Shown here: positions 37,167 to 50,516 of the stretch, one piece after another
Position numbering within the stretch: position 1 is the stretch's first letter
How the letters are laid out: every line of letters begins with the position of its first letter
From: Pictodentalium vernedei
Taxonomy: Eukaryota; Mollusca; Scaphopoda; Dentaliida; Dentaliidae
Length of the DNA: 64,000 bases
Assembly: GCA_031216915.1 (NCBI GenBank)
Contig: CM062296.1
Location: 663,153,838-663,217,837 of the forward strand
Direction of reading: 5' to 3'
The notes under the pieces: generated by a model
What the model saw: the letters and a program-made list of their open reading frames with translations, nothing else
What the model was told of the DNA's origin: nothing
Databases searched by the model: none
Translations under genes and position numbers: made by a program

Positions 37167-37408
37167 TTAACCCCTTTGAACCCTGGTGGTATCTTCCATG
37201 CCAGTTAAATGGCAGAAATTGGAAGAGTCCATATCCATTATTTGGGGGTTGAGCAATTAATATTTTGAAAGTGCAGCCTGAAGGCTGCACGTAGAAAATA
37301 TTCATTGTTCTACCACACACGTTCACTTAGTGGCCAGCCTACTTAATGAAATTAGGACGTATTGCGTTGCTGGACCAGAAAAGCAGTCTCTCGTGTTGAA
37401 AGAGTTGA
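37167..37408. mobile_element. piggyBac-like palindromic MITE, copy 3
   Basis: TTAACCCCTTTGAACCC at the left, TGTTGAAAGAGTTGA at the right. Internal hairpin 37254-37306 has a stem GTGCAGCCTGAAGGCTGCAC and outer arms AATTAATATTTT/AAAATATTCATT. Confidence 0.6.
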
Positions 37409-38624
37409 AGACAAAGAATAATTTCTATATTATATTTGAAGGCTAGAGAACCCTGCATTTACCCAAAAAAGCAAAATGTATGTAGAGTAAATAATTTTAT
37501 TAAATGTTCCTTGGTATGCGATACATATCAGAATTTATACTGTCAGCAAAAAAATTATGACGGCACTTCCTATTAAGAACACTGGTTCATCATATATGAC
37601 AACATACCAAACAGGCCAAACTCAGGGTTTAACACTAATACTGGAGAAGCAAATTCAAGCACTATTTAAGCACTATTTAAGCACTTTTAAGAACTCTTAA
37701 CCACAAGTTTTAAGGAGTTATAATTTTCATATGAACATACAACACCTTGAACAACACAAACAATTTCAACCTTGAGGACCTGATTTCTGGAAAACACAAG
37801 CTTGATCTATATATTGTCCCTTTAATGCAACATGGCACCATCTGCAATGCAGATGATGTCTTGTTTCACCCAAGAGACAATATAATATAGAGATCAAAGA
37901 GATGTGATTCCTAACTGATTTTATGACACTGAATGTATGTGGGATCCTTAGTAATCTTCTTGTTTCAGAGATGAGAAGTAAATTGAATTCAAGTACTTTT
38001 CAGGGGGCGGTGGAGGTAAGAGGGGTGGGGAGAAGAGATCAAGTACTTTTCAAGGATAAAAACAAATTCAAGCACTTGCCAAGGAAGGGGCCGAAATTCA
38101 AGAACTTTTCATAGGAGTGGAAACTCTGACACTGGATTTAAAATCACGGGTTTGATTCAGACTTGCCTCATCTGCTTTCTTATCCTTGGGCAAGATTCCA
38201 AGTTGGGGCACAGTGGTGAAGTGTGCTTAGGTATACAGCATGATGGCAGTACAGCCTTCATCCAATGCCAACCTTGCTTGTGCCAGGGTAGTAAGCTGAA
38301 CTGCCACACAGTATGATGCTGGCTGATAAAAGTGTTCTCAATTACATAAATTTTGAGACTGCACCTAAGCTGCGATGGATGGTAAAAAAATGAAACAAAG
38401 GACAATAACTCAGACAAAAATACTCTGAATACCCCCTGCATTGAATATGGTCTACAGATCAAGTAGAACCTAAATAAGCAAAATGTTTGAACAGTAAAAA
38501 CTTTTATTTACACAGACTTGGTACGCATGCATATCAGAATTTGTGATGTCAGCAAAAATATTATGACGGCAATTCCTATCAAGAACACAGGTTCATCATA
38601 TATGGCAACATACCAAAGAAACCA
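37409..38624 (+). repeat. 1-kb module, copies 7 and 8 (second partial)
   Basis: A nearly full copy (hairpin 37805-37888) is followed at 38391-38620 by the 5' part of another, ending ACCAAAGAAACC before the 0.8-kb element starts. Confidence 0.6.
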
Positions 38625-39628
38625 TTAAACAAATTTTTAAGTCCATAAAGGACAATAACTCTGACAAAAATACTCTGAATACCACCTTCATCGAATATGA
38701 TCTACACATCGAGGAGAATTCTGGACCTTTGAAAGGGGAGTTTAAAGAAATTGACAAAAAATGTAAAGTAATACCGATCTGAACAAATATGGCTCGTCAT
38801 GTGGTAGGGAACATATCTACCATATTTGATTAAATCTGATCTACATGGTTTACAAGAGAAACAAAGTGCACAAATTTCACAAAAAGTTCAAGTTTTTGTA
38901 AGTTATCTCCACTTCAGGAGGACGAAATAGGGTATGACACACATACTTGATGCACAAACATTTGGCGCAGTATCAAACACTAAGTCACATTTAAACAAAA
39001 AAAATTACAACTTTGGTAATTTGGAGCCATAAAGCAACTTTTGGGCTTGCCAAAGGAGCCCAAATATGGACACAGAAACTTGACTTTAACAAACTTGAAT
39101 GCATATCAGTGAAACATGCCATATGCCAAATGCCAAAAGTCAACCCTTTCTATATGAAGACACATTGCATGAATTTCATAAAAATTGCAAGTTTTGTATC
39201 AATTACACAAAAAGGTTTTTCCCCTATATTATTTCACATTGGGGAGCCCAAAATCAGGCATGTCACACATATTTTGATGCAGTAACATTTGCTGCAGAGT
39301 AAACAACCAAGTCATATCAAAACAGAAAAATATTTTCCAAAATGACAACTTTTGGAGCCACAAGGCAACTTTCAGGCTCCCAAATGAGCCCAAATATGGA
39401 TGCAGAAACATGATATCAGCAAACTTTAATCTACATGAGCAACTTCCATTGGATAAACTTAGGAGTCCAACAAAGATAATATATGACAAGTTTGGTTGGA
39501 TCTGGGCGAGTGGTCCTGAAGAAGAGGACTGAAATGCAAAACCTAACGGATGGCAGATGGGTGACTCAATAACACCCGGTGTTGGCAATAGCTCTTGCTG
39601 ACTTATCAATCAGGTGAGATAAAAACTA
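38625..39628 (+). mobile_element. 0.8-1.0-kb repeat element, copy 4
   Basis: Same as 31843-32830. From about here to 43944 the sequence matches 19.0-24.1 kb, but this copy retains the internal unit missing in the other. Confidence 0.6.
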
Positions 39629-39633
39629 ATACC

Positions 39634-39857
39634 TTAACCCCTTTGAACCCTGGTGGTATCTTCCATGCCAGTTAAATAGCAGAAATTGGAAGAGTCCATA
39701 TCCATTATTTGGGGATTGAGCAATTAATATTTTGAACGTGCAGAAAATATTAATTGTTCTACCACACACGTTCACTTAGTGGCCATCCTACTTAATGAAA
39801 TTAGGATATATTGTGTTGCTGGACCAGAAAAGCAGTCTCTCGTGTTGAAAGAGTTGA
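39634..39857. mobile_element. piggyBac-like palindromic MITE, copy 4
   Basis: TTAACCCCTTTGAACCC at the left and TGTTGAAAGAGTTGA at the right. The loop is the short version seen at 19815, consistent with duplication of the segment. Confidence 0.6.
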
Positions 39858-40912
39858 AGACATGGAATAATTTCTATATTATATCTGAAGGCTAGAGAAA
39901 CCCTGCATTTACCCAAAGAAGCAAAATGTATGTACAGTAAATAATTTTATTAAATGTTCCTTGGTATGCGATACATATCAGAATTTGTACTGTCAGCAAA
40001 AAAATTATGACGGCACTTCCTATTAAGAACACTGGTTCATCATATATGACAACATACCAAACAAGCCAAACTCAGGGTTTAACACTAATACTGGAGAAGC
40101 AAATTCAAGCACTATTTAAGCACTTTTAAGAACTCTTAACCACAAGTTTTAAGGACAGTTATAATTTTCATATGAACATACAACACCTTGAACAACACAA
40201 ACAATTTCAACCTTGAGGACCTGATTTCTGGAAAACACAAGCTTGATCTATATATTGTCCCTTTAATGCAACATGGCACCATCTGCAATAATTTCTATAT
40301 TATATTTGAAGGTTAGAGAACCCTGCATTTACCCAAACAAGCAAAATGTATGTACAGTAAATAATTTTATTAAAAGTTACTTGGTATGAGATACATATCA
40401 GAATTTGTGCTGTCAGCAAAAATATTATGACGGCAATTCCTATCAAGAACACAGGTTCATCATACATGACAATATATCAAACAAACCAAACTCAGGGTTT
40501 AACACTAATATTAGAGAATCAAATTCAAGCACTATTTAAGCACTGTTCAAACTCTCTGACCACAATTTTCAAGGACCATTATACTTTTCAGATAAACTTA
40601 CAACACCATGAACACAAACAATTTCAGCCTTGAGGACCTGATTTCTGGAAAACCCAAAAGGATCGAAAAATGTTTTGTCCCTTGAGTGCAACTAAGTGCC
40701 ATCTGCAATGCTTAAGCATGGCAGATGGTGCCTTGCTGAACCCAAGAGACAATATAAAGATCAAAGAGATTGGTTCCTGGCTGATTTTGTGACACCGCAT
40801 GTATGTGGGGCATGTATCATAAAACTTCTTGTCTTAAGAGGCGAGAAGTAAACTAAATTCAAGTACTTTTCAAGAGGAGGGGGTAAATCAAGAACTGGTC
40901 AAGGGGGGAGGA
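39858..40912 (+). repeat. 1-kb module, copies 9a and 9b
   Basis: Same rearranged pair as 20039-21104, at a constant offset of about 19.8 kb. Confidence 0.65.
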
Positions 40913-43900
40913 ATGATAAATTTAAAGTATTTTGTATATTTTTATACTTACCAGTGGCCTAGAGCAGCTGGTGCAAACTCAATATTATCAAGGGCCAAAC
41001 ACAAATTTCGAACCGCCCCAATCCCCAAACTTTTCATACAAAACCGAAAATTAAAAGTCCTATCTGGCCGTCTATACCTCAACTCTCTGCGCATGCACAG
41101 TGGTCAGGAAGAGACTGGAATAGGCACCAACATCATTCTATGTAGATCAGCGTACTAATAATAACTATGCGGGGAGGTATGAGTGCCCACTCATGGGAGG
41201 GCCATCCCCATCTGGGCCATTGGTAAGTATAAAAAATATACAAATTACTTTAAATTTATCATATTTTTATATGACAACCAATTGCCCAGACTAGCTGAAT
41301 CGTAAAAAGGCAGAGAGCACAAGACCTAAGAATTAGCAGACCAAAAATAGCTCCTAAGCCTGCATTCCAAGGTGAAAGGAAATAAATTTAAAAGGAATTA
41401 CATGTATGTCTCTCTATACAAAAATAGAGAAGACATCCTAAATAAGGAGCCATATCCAAGTAATTCCATATTCTTAGCATGAATGATTTGGCTAAATGGG
41501 TGTAACGAGCCCCCAATTTATAAGGCTAGTCTGGACTAAGCCCCATAAATTAGGACGGCATATTTGAGAGTGAGAGACTTACCCTCACAAACATACGTCA
41601 TATATAAATAATAAACAAGCTGTATCTAGGATCAGATATAATCTAGCTTCACTCATAGTTACACACTTATCAAGCCGGAGAAGATTTTACAAGAAAAAAC
41701 CCCTCCCCTTTTTTTTGGAAGGAATATTCTTCAAAACAAAGAGGGGAGCACTCTGGAATCAGTGCAAAGCGATACTAAATAATTCAAATATATTCACACA
41801 ATAAGCACCCTGTTATTAATTATTGGTGCTTAATGCCACTTCAGAAGCTAAGGCTACTGTGGCGATCCCAGTAATTAACAGAGCATGCTTCTAACGTATA
41901 CCGGAGTCGGAATAAATCGATAGGATGAAAACCGGTGATATAAAGTGTACGACCATACACTTGTCCAATTAATACCAATTAAAAAGTATCTACAGGTGAC
42001 CCCGTTCATGTGTACAATTGATTCCAATAATAACACACCAATGAACCGTTCGAATATACAAGAATGTGTACTGTATCTTCATAGAAACCTGGATTAGAAC
42101 ATGGAACAAGCTATGATTAACAGACCCATCAAGGATGGTCCCCAAAATAATGGTTTCCTTGGCAACAACCAATGAGTGTTCAGAGAATATATTACTCCGA
42201 ATAATGATGCCAAAAAATGAGAACATATGCATCGAAAGCCTATTGGCAGTTCCATAACTGATCCAAATAGCCACAAAATTCTCATGAACTCTATAAACAG
42301 AGCAGGAATTTATATAGTCTGTCTGCCTAATAATACACATATTATGCAAGCGAGCAATGAAACCGCATATGTACTCATCTGAATACAGCCTGTAACCACG
42401 GTATGACCGAGTGGTACAAATGTAACCAGGAAACTGAATGAATAATACAATGTTAATATGCAGTTAACAGAGTAATGAACTCATACGTCGTAAGAAAGGC
42501 CAGACTGCTCTGAGCGAAACTTTTCAGAGTGGACTAATTGGCACATTGGAGAATGTCGCCCAGATAACCTACATGTCAACCATACAGGTACACGAAGGCT
42601 AGCAATTTTATTGATAAAGAATCATATGCTCGTATATGACCTATAAACGAACAATCACAGGAAACAAACAAATTAAAAAGTGGATGTGCCCATGAGGTCG
42701 CCATTAGAACACGACCCAGCCGCCAATCGAGAAGCCATGAAAGTCATGTATATACTAAATGCATACAATGCTTACAGGAAGAAAACTACGTCCTGCCCTG
42801 TAATTGCCTCTTAACCCATTGGTGGGGTGGGGGGGGGGGAGGGGGGGTTCCGACAAAAAAATCCATATCGACCCCACTCACCCAAATTACTTGAATCGCT
42901 CATGTTAGTCATCAAATAGAACAGGAACTGAAGGGCTCCCTCACATCTGACCGACTCCATAATGCCACAAAGGACACAGAGGGACGTGATGAACAGATGC
43001 ACTGTATTGACATAATCACACTAGGTAAATATGGCATCATTAGTAGAGCTTATCGCCTCATATAACTAACACCAAACCATACCAGTAGGAAGAGAATAAC
43101 CTCCTCTACATATGGTATCATGCCCAATAGGACAACAAACTCAGCCTAGCTGAAGGAGCTAAAGGTCTTCCTATACGTGAAGACAATAAAAGGCTGATAA
43201 CTGCGGCCTTAGAAGCTCACTAAGGAGACTTACAACAGTGCCCTTAGCTTATAAGTCTTCCTCTCCGTGAAGACAGATATCTCGGTGTAACTAGCGACTT
43301 GAAAGTTCACTAAATGGAGACTGACAACCATCATCGCACAAGGTAGGGAATGACAACCCGCTATTCTAACAGCTGTAATTCCCAAAGAGACAATAATCTA
43401 AAGGTAGCTACGCAGTTATGCATCTTCGTCTACTTGAAGACATATCTGTGTTGCTTGCTGCCTTAAAGCTCACTAAATGGAGACTTAAACACTAGCCACA
43501 AAAAAAGACTGCTGTAACAGTACATAAGGAGACTATAACGTCCACAATGAAATTATATGTCTTGACGCCAAGGAATGGAACACCGAGAGGGAAAAGACGT
43601 ACCTATTCCCTCTAATGGCTCTATTCCAAACAAGACAACTGTCTCAGCTTATCTATGCACTATTCGTCCAATTTCAGGATGAAAAACAGGTGATTTAAAA
43701 AAATACTGGAGAATATTTCGACGACCTCTATTGCTTTTCTTCAATAGGAGAGCCAAAACCTCCACAATGAGAGACTCTCTTGGAAGAATTTGCCAGAAGA
43801 TTTGATCAACACACACTTGTAGTAAGTGGAGCTTTGCTCGGACTGATAGCCGCAGGCTTGGCGAGACTACATTCTCATCCACTGATCTTCCGCAGTTTTC

Positions 43901-46470
43901 ATCCACTTTTTTACGAGGTTGATAACCTTCCGCTAAGTGGAAAGCAACAGAAGTCTATTCTCGACGACCTCTATTGCTTCCTTCAATAAGAGAGCCAGTA
44001 CCTCCACTAGGAGTGACTCCCTTTTGAAAGGATCTGCCGGAAGATTTGTCCAACGCGGACATCTTGTAAGTGGGGGTTATGTTCAAAATCATAGTCGTAG
44101 GCCTTCCGAGACAACACTTTTACCCACTGATCTTCCATGACATAAATCCAGTTTCTCGCGAACATTATAACCTTCCATCAACTGGTAAGCAAGGCTTACA
44201 GAAGGAGAAACTACGTCCTCCCCGCGAAGAACCTCATCGCGTCGGCTTAGGGACGTCTGACCTATAGACCAGTGCGACTCGGAGCGAGCTTTTCACCTTG
44301 TCATCTAAGTGATGACGACGCAAGGGCAGCATCACTTCTGATCAACTCCCAATTTTCCATTGTCAGCGCAGAGTTGTACGTGGCATACATGACTGCCCTG
44401 GAAAGAACTCTAAGCGAGGAACAAACGTCCTCAAATTCCTTCCCATTAAGACGTTGTGCCATAGCTCTGGTGAGGTGATCTGCGTAGGACATCACGTCCA
44501 GATTCGCTCTACTGGATGAAATAGCACAATCCATCACTTCCGAGCGTATATTGAATAATGCAAGTAGGGACATATCTAAATCCCCGGCCTGCACATGTAA
44601 ATTCAGAGGAGCTCTCTGGACATCTTCCCAACCATTTTAAATGAGTGTAGTCCAAGGAACGGTGAATTTATTGAAGATGCCGATAAGAAACCACCCTTCT
44701 GTTAGCACTAGAGAGGTGAATATGGCGTTGATAACATGGCCGAAGGCCTCACACACCTGTCAAGACTGTTTTTCGTGAAGGAAAGAACATCCTCTTTCCT
44801 CCATACGAAATCTGCTTCAGAGCCGACAGCGGTTTCTCTATAGTAGTCGCAGCTTGCTGATCAGGTGGAACAAAGTCAGTGTAGTATTGATAAATAAAAT
44901 TCATCACTACCATATGCTGTTCCGAAAGGGAAGGGTAAACTTCTTCCTTGTCCCTTTCACCATCCGACTGATTCAGCTGTGACATTCGGTCATTTGCATC
45001 TGCGTGAGCAGATGACCGGACCGACCCAGCATCATCCGACAGCTCACCACCGGAGTCTGCGGAGGCTGCTCTTGCACTTGCTGGGATGTTGCGATAGCTG
45101 CGCAATCTGCGACAGCAAGTCCGTTACCGAGGCTTGAGGAGTAGTGGGCTTCTGTTTTTTCGAATCTTGCTACTCCTGGAACTAAGATCCGGAGATAGAT
45201 CTCTTCTCCGAACATCTTGATGAACAAAGCATCGGATCGCTAGCTACCGGATGGTCCAGCTGCAGTCCAGACGGAGCGTCCCGAGCAGCGGGTGGACGTA
45301 TGCTCTGACTCGTGCAAGTTTCTCAAAACAACATTTGGCTCCAAATGTTGTTGGGTTATAGAGGGGCCTCTCCCGCTTGCAGTCTTATTAGACCTCGCCG
45401 AGCCTCCCTAAAAGAAGCTTGCTGACTTCCTCCCTATTTCCGTCGTTGCTGGGTGAGCTTTTGATTTTGAGGTGCTCACTCTACCCAAATCTACACTTCC
45501 TTCGGTGTCACAGCTCCCAAAGATGGAGTAACCGCTTCACCGGTCGAGCTAGCTGCTTGCAATGGATGAAGAACTCTAACAAGAAGCCTTAACCCTTGCT
45601 TATATTATGAGCACCTAGCAGCTAGCTCTATTTGCTCAACAGAGCGCGACACTTTGGTTGGGTGTCAAAATGCCATCACCATGTTCATGTTCCTCTGAAA
45701 TAGAAACTGAAAAACTTGAATTATATTACAGTGAGAGTTCCGGCATAGGAACCTCACTGCCAACAATGCATCGCGACACCCATCTTGAACGTCTGTCATG
45801 CCAATGTACACAGTAGGACAAGAATCCGCAGGAGCGCATTGACTACAGGCAAGGCAACAAGCATGTAAATCTGAGGAAGACTTTCTCGCCTTGCATTTAG
45901 AGCAGTAAGCTTTCATAATTACAATCAAAAGACAAAGTCGATAGCACTCCTACAAACTCCACAACAAAATATATGATAAAGATACATGAATAATTGCAAT
46001 CAAAATTAAATTCAAAAATTTATAAAAAAAATTTTGAAAATATTTTTAAATAATGCCTAAGTTCCCAAAGGGAACATAATGAGCCCAAGGGCATCCCAAT
46101 AGAGCCTGAGTGTGGACAAATCCAAATATTATGAACTACACTACTGGAATAATAATCAACATATCCTAAAGTAATTCTACAGTAACATAATGTGAAATAC
46201 TACATATATTTGATGACGTTGGCAATGTAAACAACGTCAAGGAAAAAACTGGAAACAAGACATCAGGCACAAAAAGGCCCAAAGTCAGAAACCAATTTAA
46301 ATGCTACCAGATGCAATGCAAAGCTAGATCTTCATACCAAGAAAAAACGATACATCGGATAGAAGATGCAAGACTAAAACGACCTAACACCCCTAGGGTG
46401 AGGACGTAACCATGGGGATAAACAGAATAAATATTCTGTAATACACGTTAAACTTCCAAAAAATTTAATA
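40913..46470 (-). mobile_element. DIRS-like retroelement with gag remnants, longest copy
   Basis: It is inserted between module sequence (left, ...CAAGGGGGGAGGA) and AATGAAAGTGTCAATGACAC (right). Reading on the minus strand: a short leader, gag-like remnants (45928-43649), then 2.4 kb without coding capacity carrying GTCTTC...GAAGAC repeats (43150-43500), and at the end two inverted arms (near 40920 and 41235) around a core with TGCGCATGCACA (41088-41099). No reverse transcriptase, RNase H or tyrosine recombinase frame was seen, so this copy is not autonomous. The DIRS call rests on the gag resemblance only. Confidence 0.45.
43649..45928 (-). pseudogene. DIRS-like ORF1 (gag-like), broken
   Basis: Fragments in different frames follow each other on the minus strand. 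The first (45928-45665) begins MIVIMKAYCSKCKARKSSSD and is Cys-rich: C-x2-C, then DLHACCLACSQC, then C, like the N-terminal Cys cluster of DIRS ORF1 proteins. The second (45105-44749) is Ser/Asp-rich and ends SYGGKRMFFPSRK. The third (44594-44301) has NLDVMSYADHLTRAMAQRL and ends LIRSDAALASSSLR, resembling the helical core of the same proteins. A Gly/Arg-containing part (NRGRR) occurs twice, near 43970 and 43720, within a 245-bp internal duplication. Stops and frame shifts separate the parts, so no intact protein is encoded. The resemblance is by eye; other retroelement gag families are possible. Confidence 0.4.
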
Positions 46471-46689
46471 AATGAAAGTGTCAATGACACTGAAGCTCAA
46501 CTTGTCAAGACAAAGACATGTACATGTATAGTATGTGACACAGCAATGACAAACATCTAGGTAATGACCTGATAACAAAGGTACATATAAAGTATTGTAA
46601 TGGTCTAAATACTGACCGATGCCTGTAACAAATGTATAGGTAAAGTATTGTAAAGGTGGGTGACAGTCAGATGCTAAACTAGAAAAAAA
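46471..46689 (+). repeat. Short spacer with fragments of the 1-kb module end
   Basis: AATGAAAGTGTCAATGACACT matches the end of the 1-kb module (compare 25608). The rest (46500-46678) has no recognised feature and ends CTAAACTAGAAAAAAATC, where the next element appears to start. Confidence 0.4.
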
Positions 46690-48655
46690 TCTTTTGAGTC
46701 CCAGAGTGGGTCTGACTGAACCCCAAAATATTTGTTCTCATTGCACAGTGATAACAAAGGCACCCCAAAACACTCGTTCCTGTCCCAAGGTGAAGACAAA
46801 AGTGCCCAAGAAGTTTTGTGAAGATCAGTTCATAAATACGAGCTGTATAGAACTTGTGACAAAAAACTGATTGGACCTAATTTCGGTACAAAATGGCCAC
46901 TGGCAGCCATCTTGAATTTTGGACCGTACCCAGAAACCCTCATTCTCATCCCAAGGTGATAACAAAGGTACCCAAGAAGTTTTGTGAAGATCGGTTCATA
47001 AATACAGCCTCTACCCTGAGCCGTATTGACATGTGTGCTTACATTGTGTAAGTAGCACTGAATAAATCAAAGTTCATCTAATTTGCATAATTTCTGCACG
47101 AAAAAAAACCCCTTAGAATATGTGATGTATTCCATGTTACTAAACATTCATACAAAAATTTATTCAAATCAGAACTTTCATACAGAAGTTCTGTACAAAA
47201 GACTGATTGCACTAATTTTGGTACAAAATGGCTGCTGGTGGCCATCTTGAATTTCGGACCACACTCAAAAACACTCACTCTCATCCCACGGTGATAACAA
47301 AGATACCCAAGAAGTTTCGTAAAGATTGGTTCATAAATGTGGCCTCTAGTCTGAGCTGTATAGAAGTTGTGTACAAAAAACTGATCAGACCTAATTTCGG
47401 TACAAAATGGCCACTGGCAGCCATCTTGAATTTTAGACAGCACCCAGAAACACTCGTTCTCGTCCCAAGGTGATAACAAAGGTACCCAAGACATTTCGTG
47501 AAGATCAGTTCATAAATACAGACTCTAGTCTGAGCCGTATTGACATGTGTACTTACTGTGTGTAAGTCGTACTGAAAAAATCAAAGTTCATCTAATTTGC
47601 ATAATTTCTGCACGAGAAAAAAACCCGTATTATATGTGATGTATCCCTTGGTACTAAACATTCACACAAAAAATTATTCAAATCAGCGCTTTCATATGGA
47701 AGTTCTGTGCAAAAATCTGATTGCACCTAATTTTGTACAAAATGGCTGCCATCGGCCATCTTGAATTTCGGACCGGACCCCAAAACACTCGTTCTCGTCC
47801 CACGGTGATACCAAAGGTACCCAAGAAGTTTCGTAAAGATCGGTTCATAAATACGGCCTCTAGCCCGAGCCGTATTGGCATTTGCACTTACAGTGCTGAA
47901 AGTAACCCCAAAAAACATCAAAATTAGTCTAATTTGCACAATTTACGCACGAGAAAAAAAACCGTATTATATGTGATGTATCCCATGGTACTAAACATTC
48001 ATACAAAAAATTATTCAAATCAGAGCTTTCATATGGAAGTTCTGTACAAAAAACAGATTTCTGCATCGTCGGTACAAAATGGCGGCTGGCAGCCATCTTG
48101 AATTTCGGACCGCACCCAAAAACACTCGTTCTCGTCCCACGGTCATAACATAGGTACCCAAGAAGTTTCGTAAAGATCGGTTCATAAATACGGCCTCTAG
48201 CCCCAGCCATAGCAGCTTGGCACTTACAGCTCTGAAAGTAACACTAAATAAATCAAAGTCAGTCTAATTTGCATAATTTACACACGAGAAAAAAAACCCG
48301 TATTATATGTGATGTATCCCATGGTACTAAACATTTATACAAAACTTTATTCAAATCAGAACTTTCATACACAAGTTCTGTACAAAAAACTGATTTTTGC
48401 ATCATCGGTACAAAATGGCCACTGGCAGCCATCTTGAATTTTGGACCACACCTAAAAACACTCGTTCCCGTCCCAGGGTCATAACAAAGGTACACAAGAA
48501 GTTTTGTAAAGATCGGTTCATAAATACGACCTCTAGCCCGAGCCATAGCCAATTGTTGACGTACGGACAGACGGACAGACAGACGGACGGACGGACAGAT
48601 GGACGACGGGCCATGACAATAGCTCAAATTTGACTTCGTCAAAGTTGAGCTAAAA
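46690..48655 (+). mobile_element. Mobile minisatellite, 'ATAACAAAGGTACCC' family, copy 2
   Basis: Same element as 5599-7194, about 41.1 kb away in direct orientation, with one more core unit. It ends with a long ACGGACAGACGGACAGACAG-type tract (48561-48606) and the hairpin AGCTCAAATTTGAC-TTC-GTC... (48622-48651), then CTAAAAAT. Confidence 0.7.
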
Positions 48656-48817
48656 ATTTCAATAAAAAATAGCCAAACAGCTTAAGAGTTTAACAGGAAG
48701 TGTTCATGGAAGGATAGGGAAGGAATACTGAACAAATAGTGGATTAATCATTAGAAAGAATGATGATGTCAAGTGAATGTCCCAAAAATCGGAAACATAA
48801 AATAATTTTTATAATTA

Positions 48818-48922
48818 TTATAAAGTTACAGCCCTGAACGTCTCAAACCACTGTAGTTCACTTCCATCATCCAATAACAGCCTTGGATCCACCAATTCTT
48901 GCACTGATTTGTGTCTGGCATC
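48818..48922 (-). CDS. Unidentified coding-looking terminal exon or gene fragment
   Basis: On the minus strand an acceptor-like CTTTTTTGAG is followed by 34 codons and TAA. The residues run DARHKSVQELVDPRLLLDDG, then SELQWFETFRAVTL. The composition (acidic DDG, WFETF, no low-complexity bias) is protein-like and contrasts with the surrounding AT-rich repeats, and the segment occurs only once in the window. It lies inside the large taxilin intron on the same strand. It could be an alternative last exon of taxilin, the last exon of a nested gene, or a captured exon fragment. I do not recognise the family. No polyadenylation signal was seen close downstream. Confidence 0.4.
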   Translation of the reverse strand, partial: DARHKSVQELVDPRLLLDDGSELQWFETFRAVTL

Positions 48923-48965
48923 CTCAAAAAAGATTTTAAAGCACAGATGTTAGTTCATTGTTACT

Positions 48966-49116
48966 GACCTTAGGGCCAAACAAAGAATGATGTTGGCGCC
49001 AATTCCAGTTTCTTCCTGAGTACTGTGCATGCGCAGAGAGTAAAGGTATGGAGGGCCAGATAGGACTTTTAATTTACGGTTTTGTATGCAAATTTGGGGG
49101 ATTGGGGGGGTTCAAA
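48966..49116 (+). mobile_element. DIRS-like terminal core fragment, inverted
   Basis: This is the reverse complement of the core at 21180-21345, from GCCAAACAAAGAATGATGTT to GGTTCAAAATTTG. It is the only copy in this direction and contains the least decayed palindrome, TGTGCATGCGCA (49024-49035). Confidence 0.6.
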
Positions 49117-50515
49117 ATTTGTTTGATTCTGACTTGTTGCACCTGCTTTCACATCTTTAGGCAAGACACCAAGTGGGGGCACAGTGGTGAAGTATGTTTA
49201 AGTATAAACCCTGATGATGGTACACCTGCCTTCAACCAATTCTAACCCTGTTTGAGCCAGGCTGTTAAGCTGGTCTGCCACAAAGTATGACCCCGTCTGA
49301 TGAAAGTGTTGTAAACTCCAACAAAAAATTTTGAGACTGCAGCTTAGCTATGATGGATCGAAGAAAATGAAACAAAGGACAATAACTCAGACAAAAATAT
49401 TCTGAATACCCCCTGCATTGAATATGGTCTACATATCAAGTAGAACCCAAATAAGCAAAATGTTTGAACAGTAAAAAATTTTATTTACAGCTACTTGGTA
49501 TGCATGCATATCAGAATTTGTGATGTCAGCAAAAATATTATGACGGCAATTCCTATCAAGAACACAGGTTCATCATATATGACAACATACCAAACAAATC
49601 ACTTTCATGGTTTACCACTCATTTCAGAGAATCAAATTCAAGCACTATTTAAGCACTTTTTAGGGACTCTGACCACAAGTTTTAAGGACAGTTATAATTT
49701 TCATATGAACATTCAAAACCTTGAACAACACAAACAATTTCAATCATGAGGAACTGATTTCTGGAAAACGCAACAAGCTAGATCTATATATTGTCCCTTT
49801 AATGCAACATGGCACCATCTGCAATGCAGATGATGCCTTGTTTCACCCAAGGGACAATATAATATAGAGATCATAGAGATGTGATTCCTAACTGATTTTA
49901 TGACACTGCATGTATGTGGCGTCCTTAGTAATCTTCTTGTTTCAGAGGTGAGAAGTAAATTGAATTCATGTACATTTCAGGGGGTGGTGGAGTTAAGGGG
50001 GGTGGGGAGAAGAGATCAAGTACTTTTCAAGGATAAAAACATATTCAAGAACTTTTCATATGAATGCTAACCCTGACACTGGATTTAAGATCACAGGTTT
50101 GATTCAGACTTGCTTCATCTGCTTTCTTATCCTTGGGCAAGATTCAAAGTTGGGGAACAGTGGCGCAGTGTGCTTAGGTATACAGCATGATGATGGTACA
50201 CCTGCCTTCAACCAAAGCTAACCCTGCTAATGCCAGGTTATGAAGCTGAACTGCCACACAGTATGACGCTGGCTGATAAAAGTGTTCTCAATTACGTAAA
50301 TTTTGAGATTGCACCTAAGCTGTGATGGATGGTAAAAACATTAAACAAATTTTTAATTCCATAAAGGACAATAATGCTGACAAAAATACTCTTTATTAGA
50401 AGTTACTTGGTATGCGATGCATATCAGAATTTGTGCTGTCAGCAAAAATATTATGACGGCAATTCCTATCAAGAACACAGGTTCATCATCTATGACAACA
50501 TACCAAACAAATCAC
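49117..50515 (+). repeat. 1-kb module, copy 10 with partial copy 11
   Basis: A SINE-like part, a full 5' half with hairpin (49783-49868), a second SINE-like part, and a final fragment (50380-50515) of the 5' half. Same orientation as the others. Confidence 0.6.
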
Positions 50516-50516
50516 A

